A stretch of 64,000 nt of DNA from Bradyrhizobium sp. LMTR 3 (GCF_001693485.1 NZ_MAXC01000002.1:62001-126000); one strand, 5' to 3'. Numbered from the stretch's first letter, positions 17,377 to 27,320 are shown. Program-made: numbers and translations. Notes: generated by a model not told the origin, from the sequence alone.

Positions 17377-17393
17377 GGCTGGCTTCGCCAGCC
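17377..17393 (-). terminator. Stem-loop after the aldehyde dehydrogenase gene
   Basis: GGCTGGC-ttc-GCCAGCC, a 7-bp stem with a 3-nt loop, lies 5 bp past the stop of the leftward aldehyde dehydrogenase. On the minus strand it is followed by CTGTTTGC, a weak T-tract. Confidence 0.5.
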
Positions 17394-17397
17394 TGGT

Positions 17398-18834
17398 TCA
17401 CACCCCGGTCTGGGTGATGAACTTGGTATTGAAATAACCCTCCATCGCCTCGGTGCCGCCTTCCGAGCCGTAGCCGGAATCCTTGACGCCGCCGAACGGC
17501 ACTTCGGGCAGAGCCAGACCAAAACTGTTGATCGAGACCATGCCGGCTTCGATCGCCGCGCCGATCGCGGTCGCCGTCTTGGTCGAGCTGGTGAAGGCGT
17601 AGGACGCGAGACCGAACGGCAAGCGGTTGGCCTCCTCGGCCACCTCGTCGAAGGTGGAGAACCGCGAGATCAGCGCCAGCGGACCGAACGGCTCCTCGTT
17701 CATGGCGCGCGCATCCTTCGGCACGTCGCTGACCACGGTCGGCTCGAAGAAGTAGCCCTTGTTGCCGACGCGGTGACCCCCGGTCTCGAGCTTGGCGCCC
17801 TTGCCAACGGCGTCCTGCACCATGCCCTCGATCGCGGTAACGCGGCGCGGATTGGCGAGCGAACCCATCTTCGATTCCGGATCGAGGCCATTGCCGACCT
17901 TCATCGACTTGGCGCCCTCGACGAACTTGTCGACGAATTCACGGAACACATCGTCCTGCACCAGCATGCGCGTCGGCGAGATGCAGACCTGGCCGGCATT
18001 TCGGTATTTCGCCGCCGCCAGGATCTTCGCCGCCGAGGAGACATCCGCGTCCTTGAACACAATCGCGGGCGCATGGCCGCCCAGTTCCATGGTGGCGCGC
18101 TTCATGTGCAGGCCCGCCAAGGCCGAAAGCTGTTTGCCCACGACGGTGGAGCCGGTGAAGGAAATCTTGCGGATCACCGGATGCGGAATGAGATATTCCG
18201 AAATCTCCGAAGGCACGCCGAAGACCAGGTTGATGACGCCATCGGGCACGCCCGCGTCAGCGAACGCCTTGATCAGTTGCGCCGGAGATGCCGGGGTTTC
18301 CTCGGGCGCTTTGACGATAATGGAGCAGCCGGCTGCGAGAGCCGCGGAGAGCTTGCGAACGACCTGGTTGATCGGGAAATTCCAGGGCGAAAAGGCCGCG
18401 ACCGGGCCAACCGGCTCCTTGACTGCGATCTGGTAAATGCCGGGACCACGGGCCGGGATCACCCTTCCATAGGCGCGCTTGGCTTCCTCGGCGAACCACT
18501 CGATGATGTCGGCCGCCGCCATCGCTTCGATCTTCGCTTCGGCCAGCGTCTTGCCCTGCTCCATCGTCAACAGCGGCGCGATCTCGTCATTGCGCTCGCG
18601 CATGATCGCGGCCGCCTTGCGCATGATCTTGCAGCGGTCGAACGGCGCCACCGCGCGCCAGACCTTAAAACCCTTGGCGGCGGCTTCCAGCGCCTCGTCA
18701 AGATCGGCACGGTCGGCATGCGCAACGGTGCCGATCGTCTCCTCGGTTGCCGGGTTGAGCACGGGGATGGTCTTGCCCGACTGGCTCGGACGCCATTTGC
18801 CGTTGATGAAGAGTTGGGTATTCGAATATGCCAC
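17398..18834 (-). CDS. NAD(P)-dependent aldehyde dehydrogenase, succinate-semialdehyde type
   Basis: 478 residues, the normal length for the GabD/ALDH5-like group. Catalytic C284 lies in GQVC, general base E250 in MELGG, and the Rossmann FTGST motif at 227-231. Proximity to the leftward ABC transport operon (96-bp gap) suggests the aldehyde may come from the imported compound. Assignment to succinate semialdehyde is by overall resemblance and is only moderately sure. Confidence 0.82.
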   Translation of the reverse strand: MAYSNTQLFINGKWRPSQSGKTIPVLNPATEETIGTVAHADRADLDEALEAAAKGFKVWRAVAPFDRCKIMRKAAAIMRERNDEIAPLLTMEQGKTLAEAKIEAMAAADIIEWFAEEAKRAYGRVIPARGPGIYQIAVKEPVGPVAAFSPWNFPINQVVRKLSAALAAGCSIIVKAPEETPASPAQLIKAFADAGVPDGVINLVFGVPSEISEYLIPHPVIRKISFTGSTVVGKQLSALAGLHMKRATMELGGHAPAIVFKDADVSSAAKILAAAKYRNAGQVCISPTRMLVQDDVFREFVDKFVEGAKSMKVGNGLDPESKMGSLANPRRVTAIEGMVQDAVGKGAKLETGGHRVGNKGYFFEPTVVSDVPKDARAMNEEPFGPLALISRFSTFDEVAEEANRLPFGLASYAFTSSTKTATAIGAAIEAGMVSINSFGLALPEVPFGGVKDSGYGSEGGTEAMEGYFNTKFITQTGV

Positions 18835-18930
18835 GAGACTTTCTCCCTGAGCTTATTAGTCGCCAAATGGCGCGCGCGGCGGAAATCAGGCGCCTATATG
18901 ATGGAAGCCCGATCGAATTGCAAAGCCGAT

Positions 18931-19590
18931 TCAAGGACGTGCGGCCGCGCGACCGGCGCATAGCGCCTCCGCGGCCCGCGTCAATTCCGGGCCCAGATAG
19001 CTCCGGAACCGGGGCTCGCGGGTGAGCGTCGCAAAATCCGGCTGTCGCGTGACGCCACCGTCCGCGACGAGCAGATATTGTTCAGCGATTTCGGCCAGAA
19101 TTTCCAGGTGCCAGGCCGCAGTCGGATGCAGGCACACCACCACGAGCCGCCCCTCCGCGCGCAGTTTGCGGAAGAAATCGAGCATAAAGCCGATATAGCC
19201 GTCCTGCAGGTTGAATTGCGGCTCGTCGAACAGATGCACCATCGGCGCCGGCGTCGGCGACTTTTCGAGGAGTATCGATGGCACCAGCTTGCGGAAGCGG
19301 CGTACCTGATAGGTCTGGTGATAATGGATCGCGAGGCGGTCGCGTTCGCGGTACTTGACCTTATGGATATCTGTGCCGGCAACGTAAACGCGGCCGGACG
19401 ATGGCGCATTCGAGCCGGTCATCATTTCGAACAGCGTCGTCTTGCCGGCCCCGTTCGGGCCGACCACGCCGATAACAGCGGGTCGGTCGATCACGAGATT
19501 GGCTTCAAGTGTGAACGTCGGGCGGCGCACCACGCGGCCACGCGTGTAGACCTTGCGGACCTGATCGAGGACGAGCAGCGGCGAGGCCAT
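18931..19590 (-). CDS. Atypical ABC ATPase lacking the signature subdomain
   Basis: 219 residues. Walker A GPNGAGKTT (44-52), Q-loop Q92, Walker B with D122-E123 and the switch histidine H155 are present. Only about 25 residues separate Q92 from Walker B, where about 70 are normal, and no LSGGQ-like motif can be found, so the helical subdomain is missing. The frame is intact and ribosome coupling to livF is tight (1-base overlap at 19590), which argues against decay. Without a C-loop it should not complete a normal ATP sandwich by itself; it may act as a regulatory or heterodimer partner. Function unknown. Confidence 0.8.
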   Translation of the reverse strand: MASPLLVLDQVRKVYTRGRVVRRPTFTLEANLVIDRPAVIGVVGPNGAGKTTLFEMMTGSNAPSSGRVYVAGTDIHKVKYRERDRLAIHYHQTYQVRRFRKLVPSILLEKSPTPAPMVHLFDEPQFNLQDGYIGFMLDFFRKLRAEGRLVVVCLHPTAAWHLEILAEIAEQYLLVADGGVTRQPDFATLTREPRFRSYLGPELTRAAEALCAGRAAARP

Positions 19591-20291
19591 CAGTGAACTC
19601 CAAGCAGGCGTTGGCGCAAGCCGCGGTCGTCACGAAGCGTCGCGGCCTCTCCGCTCCAGGCGATCCGGCCGCGGTCGATAACGGCGGCTTGGTCGGCGAC
19701 CGACAGCGCGATCTCGGCATTCTGCTCGACCACCAGCGAGGCGACGCCCTCGTTCCGCAGCCTGCGGATGGTCGCAAGCACGTCACCAACGATTTTCGGC
19801 GCCAGCCCCTGGCTCGGCTCGTCGAACAGGATCAGTCCGGGCGATCCGACAAGCGCACGCGCGATCGCCACCATTTGCATCTCGCCGCCCGACAGGTTTT
19901 CGCATTCGCGTTCCATCAGGTACTCGAGCGGCGAGAAGATTTCGCACGCCTCCTTGACGGTCCAGCTCCGGAACTTCGTCCGCTTCTGCGCAATGCCGAG
20001 ATTGCGCGCCACCGAGAGCGTCGGACACAGCCGCCGGTCGTCGGGCACCCAGCCGATCCCGCCGCGCGCGATTTCATGCGTCGGGCTATGCGTGACCTCG
20101 CGGCCGTCGAACCTGACGGCGCCTCGGCGCGGACGGGTCAATCCCAGGATCGAGCGCAGCATCGTGGTCTTGCCGGCGCCGTTAGGGCCCAACAGCGCAA
20201 ATACCTTGCCGCGCTCGACAGATAGCGATGCGCCAAACAGCGCCTGCGTCTCACCGTAAAACGTATCGACCGCCTCTACCTGGAGAATCAT
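19590..20291 (-). CDS. livF: Branched-chain-type ABC transporter ATPase LivF
   Basis: 233 residues with Walker A GPNGAGKTT, signature LSGGEMQM, Walker B ILFDEPS and the switch histidine replaced by a Q/N-type VVEQN, usual for LivF. It energises the LivHM permease. Overlaps livG by four bases (20288-20291) and the atypical ATPase by one. Confidence 0.93.
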   Translation of the reverse strand: MILQVEAVDTFYGETQALFGASLSVERGKVFALLGPNGAGKTTMLRSILGLTRPRRGAVRFDGREVTHSPTHEIARGGIGWVPDDRRLCPTLSVARNLGIAQKRTKFRSWTVKEACEIFSPLEYLMERECENLSGGEMQMVAIARALVGSPGLILFDEPSQGLAPKIVGDVLATIRRLRNEGVASLVVEQNAEIALSVADQAAVIDRGRIAWSGEAATLRDDRGLRQRLLGVH

Positions 20292-21031
20292 GCGAACCGC
20301 CCGAGGTTAGAGCGCTTGACCCATTCATTCTGCTGCAGCTCGTGCGGCGCGCCGCGCGCGACCACTTGGCCCCAATGGATCACGGAAATACGGTCGGCCA
20401 GCGAGAACAGGAATTCCATGTCGTGCTCGATGGCCACGATCGTTAGCTTGCCCTTGAGCCGGCCAACCAGCGTCGCGAGGCGCTGCACGCCGTCGGAGCC
20501 AAGCCCGGAGGTTGGCTCGTCCAGGCACAACACGCGGGGTCCCTGCCCCAGCGCGACCGCGATCTCGAGCGCACGGCGGTCGCCATAGCTGAGATCCTTG
20601 GCGCGCGTATCGCCCTTGTCGGCGAGGCCAACGGTAACAAGTATCTCGGAAGCCTTCTCGGCAAACCCGCGATCGCCGGCAGCGGCGTGGCGCATATCGA
20701 ATCCGCGGGCGCGGAAGCCCGGCAGGCCGACCATGACATTCTCGCGCGCGGAAAACTCGTCGAACAGTGTCATGATCTGGAACGAGCGGGCGACGCCTTT
20801 GGCTGCAATGCGATGCGAGCTCAGCCCCGTCACATCCTCGCCGTCGAACCGGATCGAGCCACGGCTCGGCTTGACGCGGCCGGTGAGCACGTTGAAGAAT
20901 GTGGTCTTACCGGCGCCGTTCGGCCCCATCAGGCCGTGGAACTCCCCCTCGGGCACTGTCAGGTCGATGCTTTCAAGCACGACGCGGTCGCCGAAGCGAA
21001 CATGAACGCCGGAAACTTCGATCAGCGCCAT
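20288..21031 (-). CDS. livG: Branched-chain-type ABC transporter ATPase LivG
   Basis: 247 residues from ATG 21031 (MALIEV). The upstream extension to 21106 lies within livM and is not needed. Walker A GPNGAGKTT, signature LSYGDRRALEI (a Y variant common in LivG) and Walker B VLCLDEPTSGL are visible. It overlaps the livM end by 10 bases. Confidence 0.92.
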   Translation of the reverse strand: MALIEVSGVHVRFGDRVVLESIDLTVPEGEFHGLMGPNGAGKTTFFNVLTGRVKPSRGSIRFDGEDVTGLSSHRIAAKGVARSFQIMTLFDEFSARENVMVGLPGFRARGFDMRHAAAGDRGFAEKASEILVTVGLADKGDTRAKDLSYGDRRALEIAVALGQGPRVLCLDEPTSGLGSDGVQRLATLVGRLKGKLTIVAIEHDMEFLFSLADRISVIHWGQVVARGAPHELQQNEWVKRSNLGRFA

Positions 21032-22065
21032 CGTCCGCCTCCGAACAAGAGACGCAGCGCAGTGCCGCCTTGCTGCCGCATCGAATTCAGCGACCGGTTC
21101 TGCCACGCGGCCATGATGGCTCCGGCAACGCCCTCAGGCCGGAAGAGCACGACCGCGATGAACAGCAGCCCGAAATAAAGCATCCAGGCGTTCGTCATGG
21201 CGCCGATCACGTCGCGCGCGATCAGGAACAGAAACACGCCGATGACGGGACCCCAGAAGCTGACGAGGCCGCCGCCGACCAGCGTCATCATCACGACGTA
21301 GCCGGACTGATGCAGGCTCATTACATCAGGGAACGCCGCAAGCTGCGCCATCGCGAACAGGCCGCCGGCAAATCCTGATACTGCCGCCGACAGCACGAAG
21401 ATCGACGCCTTGTAGAGCCACACATTATAGCCGAGATGCGCAGCGCGGGTTTCGCTCTGCTTGATCGCCGCGATAACCCGGCCATAGGGCGAATGCACCA
21501 GCCGCCACAGCGCGATAACAGCGATTCCGAAGACGATGAGGACAAAATAGTAGAATGCCACATTGCCGGCGAGATCGAACGACGCAAACCCAAAATCGGC
21601 GGGCAGCCGCGCGATCTTCAATAGCCCATCCTCGCCGCCCGTGACCTTGTGCGACTTGATCGCAACCGTCCAGAAAATCTGGCCAAAGGCGATGGTCATG
21701 AAGGCATAGTAGATGCCCCGCCGGTGCGAGATAAATAGCGCGACCAGCGCGCCGGCCAAACCCGCGACTGCAAATGCGGCCGCAAGGCAGGCCCAGAGAT
21801 TGGCGACGACATTGAACTGGCAGAGGCCGAAAGCATAGGCTCCAATGCCGAAATAAGCGCCGTGGCCGAACGACGGCAGGCCGGCGGTGCCCAGCACGAG
21901 ATTGAACGCGAGCGCATAGAGCGACCAGATCAGGATCTCGATCCCGAGATAGGGATAGAGGCCGACGCGTGCGATCCAGAGCGGCACGGTGGCCAGCACC
22001 AGCCCCAGCACCAGCATGGTCGGCGTGATGAGCCGCGCGGAATCGGATTGCGGAGCTGGGATCAT
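21022..22065 (-). CDS. livM: Branched-chain-type ABC permease LivM
   Basis: 347 residues from ATG 22065, two bases after the livH stop. Multiple membrane segments with the LivM hallmark GLPSFGHGAYFGIGAYA and the later EAA-like loop AIKQSETRAAHLGYNVWLYK. It forms the inner-membrane channel with LivH. Confidence 0.92.
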   Translation of the reverse strand: MIPAPQSDSARLITPTMLVLGLVLATVPLWIARVGLYPYLGIEILIWSLYALAFNLVLGTAGLPSFGHGAYFGIGAYAFGLCQFNVVANLWACLAAAFAVAGLAGALVALFISHRRGIYYAFMTIAFGQIFWTVAIKSHKVTGGEDGLLKIARLPADFGFASFDLAGNVAFYYFVLIVFGIAVIALWRLVHSPYGRVIAAIKQSETRAAHLGYNVWLYKASIFVLSAAVSGFAGGLFAMAQLAAFPDVMSLHQSGYVVMMTLVGGGLVSFWGPVIGVFLFLIARDVIGAMTNAWMLYFGLLFIAVVLFRPEGVAGAIMAAWQNRSLNSMRQQGGTALRLLFGGGRWR

Positions 22066-22067
22066 CT

Positions 22068-22988
22068 TCAGGCCTCGAGCACGCTTTTCTTGCCCCAGAG
22101 CCCGCGCGCCCTGAAGGTCACGACCGCCACCAGTAACACGTACATCGATAGCAACGACCACTCGGAGGCGTAGGCGCCGGACAGACCGACGGCGAGCCCG
22201 ACCAGAAGGCCGGCAACGACCGCGCCCCAGAAACTGCCGACGCCGCCGAGCACGATTACCAGGAATGCCGGAATGACGGCGTCGACGCCCATGTGCGGGC
22301 GTATGCCCCAGATCGGCGCCACGATAATGCCGGCGATGGCCGCCAGCATAGTGCCGAACACGAAGACGAGCAGCCGCAGCCGCGTCAAGTTGATGCCGAG
22401 CGCGCGCACGATTTCGCTGTCATGCGCACCCGCCTTCACGGTGGCGCCAAACGAGGTCTTTTCGATCAGGAGCCAGACCAGTCCGATGACCGCGGCTGCA
22501 ATGCCCGCGGCATAGAAGCGGTAGGTCGACCAGATCAGATCGCCGAAGATAAAACCGCCATTGACCGCTTGCGGCACCTGCAACACGTAGTCGCGCGTGC
22601 CCCAGGTCAGGCGGATCATCTCCTCGATCACCATCGCAGCGCCAAAGGTCAGCAGCAAACCGTAAAGCGGATCCTTGCCGTAGGTCCGGCGCATGCAGAA
22701 TTCGATGGCGATCCCGACGAGGCCGACCGCAGCCGGCGCAAGGATCAGCGTCGCGGCGTAGCGCCAGCCGAGCGGCAATGCCAGCCAGGACTGCGCAAGG
22801 TCAGCCGGGAACGGCGGGCGCGGCCCCATCAGTTGCATGGCGAAATAGGCGCCGAGCGCGAACAGCGAGCCGTGCGCGAGATTGATCTGCTCCATGAGGC
22901 CTACGATCAGCATGAAGCCGAGCGCGATCAACGCGAACAGGAGGCCGAGCGTGAGGCCGTTGAGGATGTGCGGCAGAAGATCGAACAA
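22068..22988 (-). CDS. livH: Branched-chain-type ABC permease LivH
   Basis: 306 residues, about 8 membrane segments. The motif LMEQINLAHGSLFALGAYFA and the loop AHDSEIVRALGINLTRLR are typical of LivH. Second gene of the operon, 71 bp after the binding-protein gene. Confidence 0.93.
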   Translation of the reverse strand: MFDLLPHILNGLTLGLLFALIALGFMLIVGLMEQINLAHGSLFALGAYFAMQLMGPRPPFPADLAQSWLALPLGWRYAATLILAPAAVGLVGIAIEFCMRRTYGKDPLYGLLLTFGAAMVIEEMIRLTWGTRDYVLQVPQAVNGGFIFGDLIWSTYRFYAAGIAAAVIGLVWLLIEKTSFGATVKAGAHDSEIVRALGINLTRLRLLVFVFGTMLAAIAGIIVAPIWGIRPHMGVDAVIPAFLVIVLGGVGSFWGAVVAGLLVGLAVGLSGAYASEWSLLSMYVLLVAVVTFRARGLWGKKSVLEA

Positions 22989-23059
22989 GCTGCATTCTCG
23001 TATTGCTGTTGCAGGGCAGCGGGCACACGACGCGCCCGCTGCGAATTCAAGCGGTGAAC

Positions 23060-24355
23060 TCAGGAATCAACCGTAGGAACCTGCTCGTAGGGGACCAGCT
23101 TGCACTTGGCCTGCGCATCGGTATCGGCCACAGCCTTTGGCTCGGTCCAACTGATGATTTCGTACAGATCGGTCTTGTCCGCAGGCTTGGGATTGCGCCG
23201 CGCCAGATAGATCGTCTGCTGCATCTGGTGCGTTACCGGATCCATATAGGCATCGAAATGCTGCATGCGGTCAGTCGCCGAGACCTTCAGATTCTCAAGC
23301 TCCTTGATGATCTTGACGTTGTTGGTCGAGCCTGCGCGCTCGATCGCACGCAGCAATTCCCGTGTGGCCATGTAGCCGTTGTAGGAAACATTGCCGGGCA
23401 CCGGAATCGAGCCCTCCTTGTTGGTGGCCTGCCATTTCTTGACGAAATCAGCGACGCCAGGCAGCGCCAGCTTGTGATACCAGGTGGTGCCGAACACGCC
23501 GAACAGGCTGTCGGGCGAGCCCCAGACGTCCGGCCAGTCCTGCTGGTTGTTGATCCAGGCAGGTTTACCGTCGAGCTTGAGCTGGGCGACCTGCTCGCGC
23601 AGTGCCTTGATGTCGTCGCCGCCGACCGCGGTCGCCACGACATCCGGCTTCGCCTGCTGGATCTTCAAGAGGTAGGCCGTGAAGTCGCGGGTGTTCTGCG
23701 GCACCAGCAGATTGTCGACGATCTTGCCGCCGGCGCCTTCGACCTGCGCTTTCGTCGCCGCCGAGGTGGTGTGGCCCCACACATAATCATTGGTGAGCAG
23801 CATCCAGTTCTTGCCGATCGAGTTGACGGCGTTCGCGACCGAGGCTTTGGAGAAATTGGTGCCGTTGCCGTCCCAGACGAACTTGATGCGGGAGCAGTTC
23901 TCGCCCGCCTCGCTGGGTGCGGACGAATTCGTGTTCAGGTAGATGACGCCATTCTTGGCAGCGACCTGGGTGATGGCATTGGCGACGCCTGAATGCACCG
24001 CGCCGATCAGGATAGTGCAGTCTTCTCTTGTGATGAACCGCTCGGCGAGGCGGCTGCCGGTGGCCGGCGTTGTTTCGGTATCCGCCGTGATCCAGGTGAT
24101 CTTGCGGCCGAGCACGCCGCCTTTGGCGTTGGCCTCGTCGATCGCCATCTGGATTCCGCGCAAATCGTCCTGCCCGCTGTTGCCGTATTGACCACTGGCG
24201 TCGCAGGTCAGGCCGAGCTTGATCGGCTTGGCGGCGCCTTGCGCCCAGACACGGTTTTCCTTCCACGGTCCGAAGTAGCTCGCCGTGCCGGCAAGGGCGC
24301 TGGCCATCAGGCTGCCCTGCAAAACGCTTCGCCGCGAGATCTCACGCTGTTTCAT
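23060..24355 (-). CDS. ABC substrate-binding protein, Tat-exported
   Basis: 431 residues from ATG 24355, preceded by GGGAGG. The leader carries a Tat motif (SRRSVLQG) followed by a hydrophobic core and an AQ-type cleavage region. The mature part is a type-1 periplasmic binding fold (LGLTCDASGQYGNSGQDDLRGIQMA). The family binds branched-chain amino acids, amides or urea-like ligands; residues alone do not settle the ligand. Operon partners LivHMGF follow directly. Confidence 0.9.
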   Translation of the reverse strand: MKQREISRRSVLQGSLMASALAGTASYFGPWKENRVWAQGAAKPIKLGLTCDASGQYGNSGQDDLRGIQMAIDEANAKGGVLGRKITWITADTETTPATGSRLAERFITREDCTILIGAVHSGVANAITQVAAKNGVIYLNTNSSAPSEAGENCSRIKFVWDGNGTNFSKASVANAVNSIGKNWMLLTNDYVWGHTTSAATKAQVEGAGGKIVDNLLVPQNTRDFTAYLLKIQQAKPDVVATAVGGDDIKALREQVAQLKLDGKPAWINNQQDWPDVWGSPDSLFGVFGTTWYHKLALPGVADFVKKWQATNKEGSIPVPGNVSYNGYMATRELLRAIERAGSTNNVKIIKELENLKVSATDRMQHFDAYMDPVTHQMQQTIYLARRNPKPADKTDLYEIISWTEPKAVADTDAQAKCKLVPYEQVPTVDS

Positions 24356-24479
24356 GGCTCCCTCCCGAGCAGGCTTGTTTTCTTGTTGCGGCACCTAGAA
24401 TGAACGTTCTATTATCCCCTGTAAAGTGGAATATTTGAACCGGTCGGCAGAACGGCCGCGATGGGATAGAGCTGACGCC

Positions 24480-25316
24480 ATGGACAAACCTGCCGGCACG
24501 GCGATGAGTTATGACGAACTGCGCGGCGCGATTGCCCAGCGGCATCGCGCTTTATCCGGCCGCCTGCAGCAGATCGCCGAATTCGTCCTGGATCATCCGA
24601 CCGACGTCGCGTTGGGCACGGTGGCGGAGATCGCCGAGCGTTCCGGCGTGCCTCCCTCGGCCATCGTTCGCTTCGCTCATGCTCTGGGCTTTGGCGGCTT
24701 CACCCAGATGCAGCAGGTGTTTCGAACGCGCCTCGTGGCCGGCGTGGCGCCAAGCTACAAGGCGCGGCTGGCGCGCATGAAGAGCGAGGAAAAATCGGTC
24801 CTCGGCCGCAAACCAGCGGCAGTACTGGGCCGCTTCGTCGCGGAAGCCCAATCGAGCCTGGTGACGTTGAGCCAGTCGGCCCATGAACGGCAACTCGAAG
24901 CCGCCATCATGATATTGGCGAAGGCGCGCGATATTTATCTGCTGGGCCTCGGCGGCTCGTTTCCCGTAGCAACGCATCTGGCTTATGTGCTGCGGAAACT
25001 CGGGCGGCGCGTGGTGTTGCTGGACGGCACCGGCGGCAGCATCCACGAACAATCGCATCCGGCCACTTCCGAAGACGCGCTGGTCGCGATCAGCTTCCGC
25101 AACTACTACCCTGACACGGCGCGGCTATTTCCCGAACTAGTGGCGCGCAACGTGCCGGCGATCTCCATCACCGACAGTCTGCTGAGCCCGATCGTTGAGG
25201 GCGCCTCGGTCGTGTTCGAAATCCAGGACATGCCGGAGCCGGCGCTGCGCACTCTGGTCGCGCCGATGTGCCTTGTGCAGGCGCTCGCGATCGGCCTCGA
25301 TCTCGCCGCAGACTGA
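24480..25316 (+). CDS. MurR/RpiR-family transcriptional regulator
   Basis: 278 residues from ATG 24480; the frame could start at 24426 but no ribosome-binding site supports it. An N-terminal HTH_6 domain (about 8-85: TVAEIAERSGVPPSAIVRFAHALGF) is followed by a SIS sugar-phosphate-binding domain (about 125-260: IYLLGLGGSFPVATHLAYVL). Divergent from the ABC operon and 28 bp before the SDR gene, so it probably regulates both. RpiR proteins usually sense phosphorylated sugars, which is at odds with an amino-acid-type importer. Confidence 0.88.
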   Translation: MDKPAGTAMSYDELRGAIAQRHRALSGRLQQIAEFVLDHPTDVALGTVAEIAERSGVPPSAIVRFAHALGFGGFTQMQQVFRTRLVAGVAPSYKARLARMKSEEKSVLGRKPAAVLGRFVAEAQSSLVTLSQSAHERQLEAAIMILAKARDIYLLGLGGSFPVATHLAYVLRKLGRRVVLLDGTGGSIHEQSHPATSEDALVAISFRNYYPDTARLFPELVARNVPAISITDSLLSPIVEGASVVFEIQDMPEPALRTLVAPMCLVQALAIGLDLAAD

Positions 25317-25344
25317 CATTTCGGGAAAATCAGGAGAGAACGTC

Positions 25345-26169
25345 ATGGCATCACAGGACGACGCGCGGTCGCTGAAGGGCAAGGTTGCGCTGGTCACCGG
25401 CGCTGGCCGCGGGCTAGGCCGCGCGTTCGCCGAACGGCTGGCGGCCATGGGGGCCGATGTCGCCATCCATGGCATGCGCGAACACGGCCCAGCCGAATAT
25501 GGCGAAGGATCGACGCTGACGGCGGTCGCGGAAGCGGTGGCCGCGGCGCATGGGGTACGCACCACCCGCGTACTCGGCGACCTTACGCAAGGCGCCGACA
25601 TCGCGCGTGTCGTCGAGACCACGACGAAGCAACTGGGGCCGATCGACATTCTCGTTCACAATGCCGGCGGCGACATTGCGGCCAAAGGCGGCAAGCCCGA
25701 TCCGAACGACGCCGTCGGCATTCGCGAAGAGGATGTTCGCGCGGTGCTCGATCGCAACCTGCTCTCAACCATCCTGACCTGCCAGGCGGTGGCCAAGGAA
25801 ATGATGCCGCGGCGTCAGGGCCGCATCGTCACCATCGGTTCCGTCGCAGCCTTCAAGGGCCGCACAAACGGCTCGATCTATGCGGTTGCGAAAGCCGGCA
25901 TGACGCATTACACGCGCTGCCTCGCCGATCAGCTCCGATCCTATGACATCACGGTGAACTGCATCGCCCCCGGCGACACCCGCACCGGCCGCTTCATGGG
26001 CACGCGCGCGGTGGATCAGAACCGGATGGTGGAAGGCGGCACGCTCGATCGCATCGCGACCGTCGACGAAGTCGCGCGCGTCGTCGAAGTGTTCGCAGGT
26101 CCGCTGGGCGCGTTCGTCTCAGGCCAGGTACTGCGCGTGGACGGCGGAGGACAGTGCTGGGCGGCGTGA
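25345..26169 (+). CDS. Short-chain dehydrogenase/reductase
   Basis: 274 residues from ATG 25345 with AGGAGAG eight bases upstream. NAD(P)-binding TGAGRGLG (18-25), HNAGG (105-109), catalytic S166, Y179 and K183 are all in place, as is the C-terminal GQVLRVDGGGQ. It oxidises or reduces an alcohol/ketone; context suggests processing of the compound imported by the adjacent ABC system. Confidence 0.92.
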   Translation: MASQDDARSLKGKVALVTGAGRGLGRAFAERLAAMGADVAIHGMREHGPAEYGEGSTLTAVAEAVAAAHGVRTTRVLGDLTQGADIARVVETTTKQLGPIDILVHNAGGDIAAKGGKPDPNDAVGIREEDVRAVLDRNLLSTILTCQAVAKEMMPRRQGRIVTIGSVAAFKGRTNGSIYAVAKAGMTHYTRCLADQLRSYDITVNCIAPGDTRTGRFMGTRAVDQNRMVEGGTLDRIATVDEVARVVEVFAGPLGAFVSGQVLRVDGGGQCWAA

Positions 26170-26204
26170 AGGCGGGCCAAGAATCTTCGTAAGGCGAGTC
26201 GGCG

Positions 26205-27320
26205 TCACGCCGCCAAAATCATTTCGGGTGCCGCTGCAGGCAAATTCTGGCTGTCGGCGACCGCGCGATTGGTGATCTGTCCGCGGTGCACGTTGAGTCC
26301 AGCGCGCAGATGCGGATCCTCAATCAGCGCGCGGATGCCCTTTTCAGCCAGAGCAAGGCCGAACGGCAGCGTGGCATTGTTGAGCGCATGGCTCGACGTC
26401 ACCGGCACCGCGCCCGGCATGTTGGCGACGCAATAGTGCACGATCTCGTCGACGAGATAGGTCGGCGCCTGATGGGTCGTCGGCCGCGACGTCTCGAAGC
26501 AGCCGCCCTGGTCGATCGCAACGTCGACCAGTACGGCACGGTATTTCATGCGGCCGAGATGCGCGCGCGAGACGAGCTTCGGCGCGCTGGCGCCCGGCAC
26601 CAGCACGGCGCCGATCACGACATCGGCCGCAATGACTTCCTCTTCGATCGCTTCCAGCGTTGCATAGCGTGTGCGCACGCGCCCCAGGAACATCTCGTCG
26701 AGAGCACGAAGGCGCGGCAGCGAGCTGTCCAGGATAACGATGTCGGCGCCGAGCCCTGCGGCCATCCGCGCGGCATGCGTGCCGACCACGCCACCGCCGA
26801 TCACCGCGATCCTGCTTGGCACCACGCCGGGCACCCCGCCGATCAGCTTGCCCATTCCGTCCGCCGATTTCCGCAAGGCAGCGCCCGCCGCCTCGATCGC
26901 CAACCGTCCCGCCACTTCGCTCATCGGCGCAAGCAAGGGAAGCCCTCCATGGGCGTCGGTCACCGTCTCGTACGCAATCGCCGTGCAGCCGGATGCCAGA
27001 AGCCCCTTGGTCTGCGCCGCATCCGGCGCAAGATGCAAATAGGTAAAGAGGATCTGATTGTCGTGAAGCTGGCGCCATTCGCTCGGCTGCGGCTCCTTGA
27101 CCTTGACCACCATATCAGCGGTCGCGAAGATTTCCGCGGCCGTATCCACAATTGCAGCGCCAGCCGAACGGTAGACCTCATCACTTGCGCCAATGCCGAT
27201 CCCGGCGCCCTGCTCGACGATCACGTCGTGTCCCCGCGTCACATACTCCCGCACCGAAGCCGGCGTCAGACCGACGCGATATTCCTCGACCTTGATTTCC
27301 TTGGGCACACCGATCCGCAT
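26205..27320 (-). CDS. ald: Alanine dehydrogenase
   Basis: 371 residues from ATG 27320 (MRIGVPKEIK), the family's exact length; the longer frame to 27425 is not needed. Hallmarks are MRIGVPKEIK.EEYRVGL at the N-terminus, the KVKEPQ substrate lysine region, the NAD-binding GGGVVGTHAARMA and the VDVAIDQGGCFETSRPTTH segment. It interconverts L-alanine and pyruvate plus ammonium. Divergent from an Lrp-type gene, the common aldA/aldR arrangement of rhizobia. Confidence 0.95.
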   Translation of the reverse strand: MRIGVPKEIKVEEYRVGLTPASVREYVTRGHDVIVEQGAGIGIGASDEVYRSAGAAIVDTAAEIFATADMVVKVKEPQPSEWRQLHDNQILFTYLHLAPDAAQTKGLLASGCTAIAYETVTDAHGGLPLLAPMSEVAGRLAIEAAGAALRKSADGMGKLIGGVPGVVPSRIAVIGGGVVGTHAARMAAGLGADIVILDSSLPRLRALDEMFLGRVRTRYATLEAIEEEVIAADVVIGAVLVPGASAPKLVSRAHLGRMKYRAVLVDVAIDQGGCFETSRPTTHQAPTYLVDEIVHYCVANMPGAVPVTSSHALNNATLPFGLALAEKGIRALIEDPHLRAGLNVHRGQITNRAVADSQNLPAAAPEMILAA

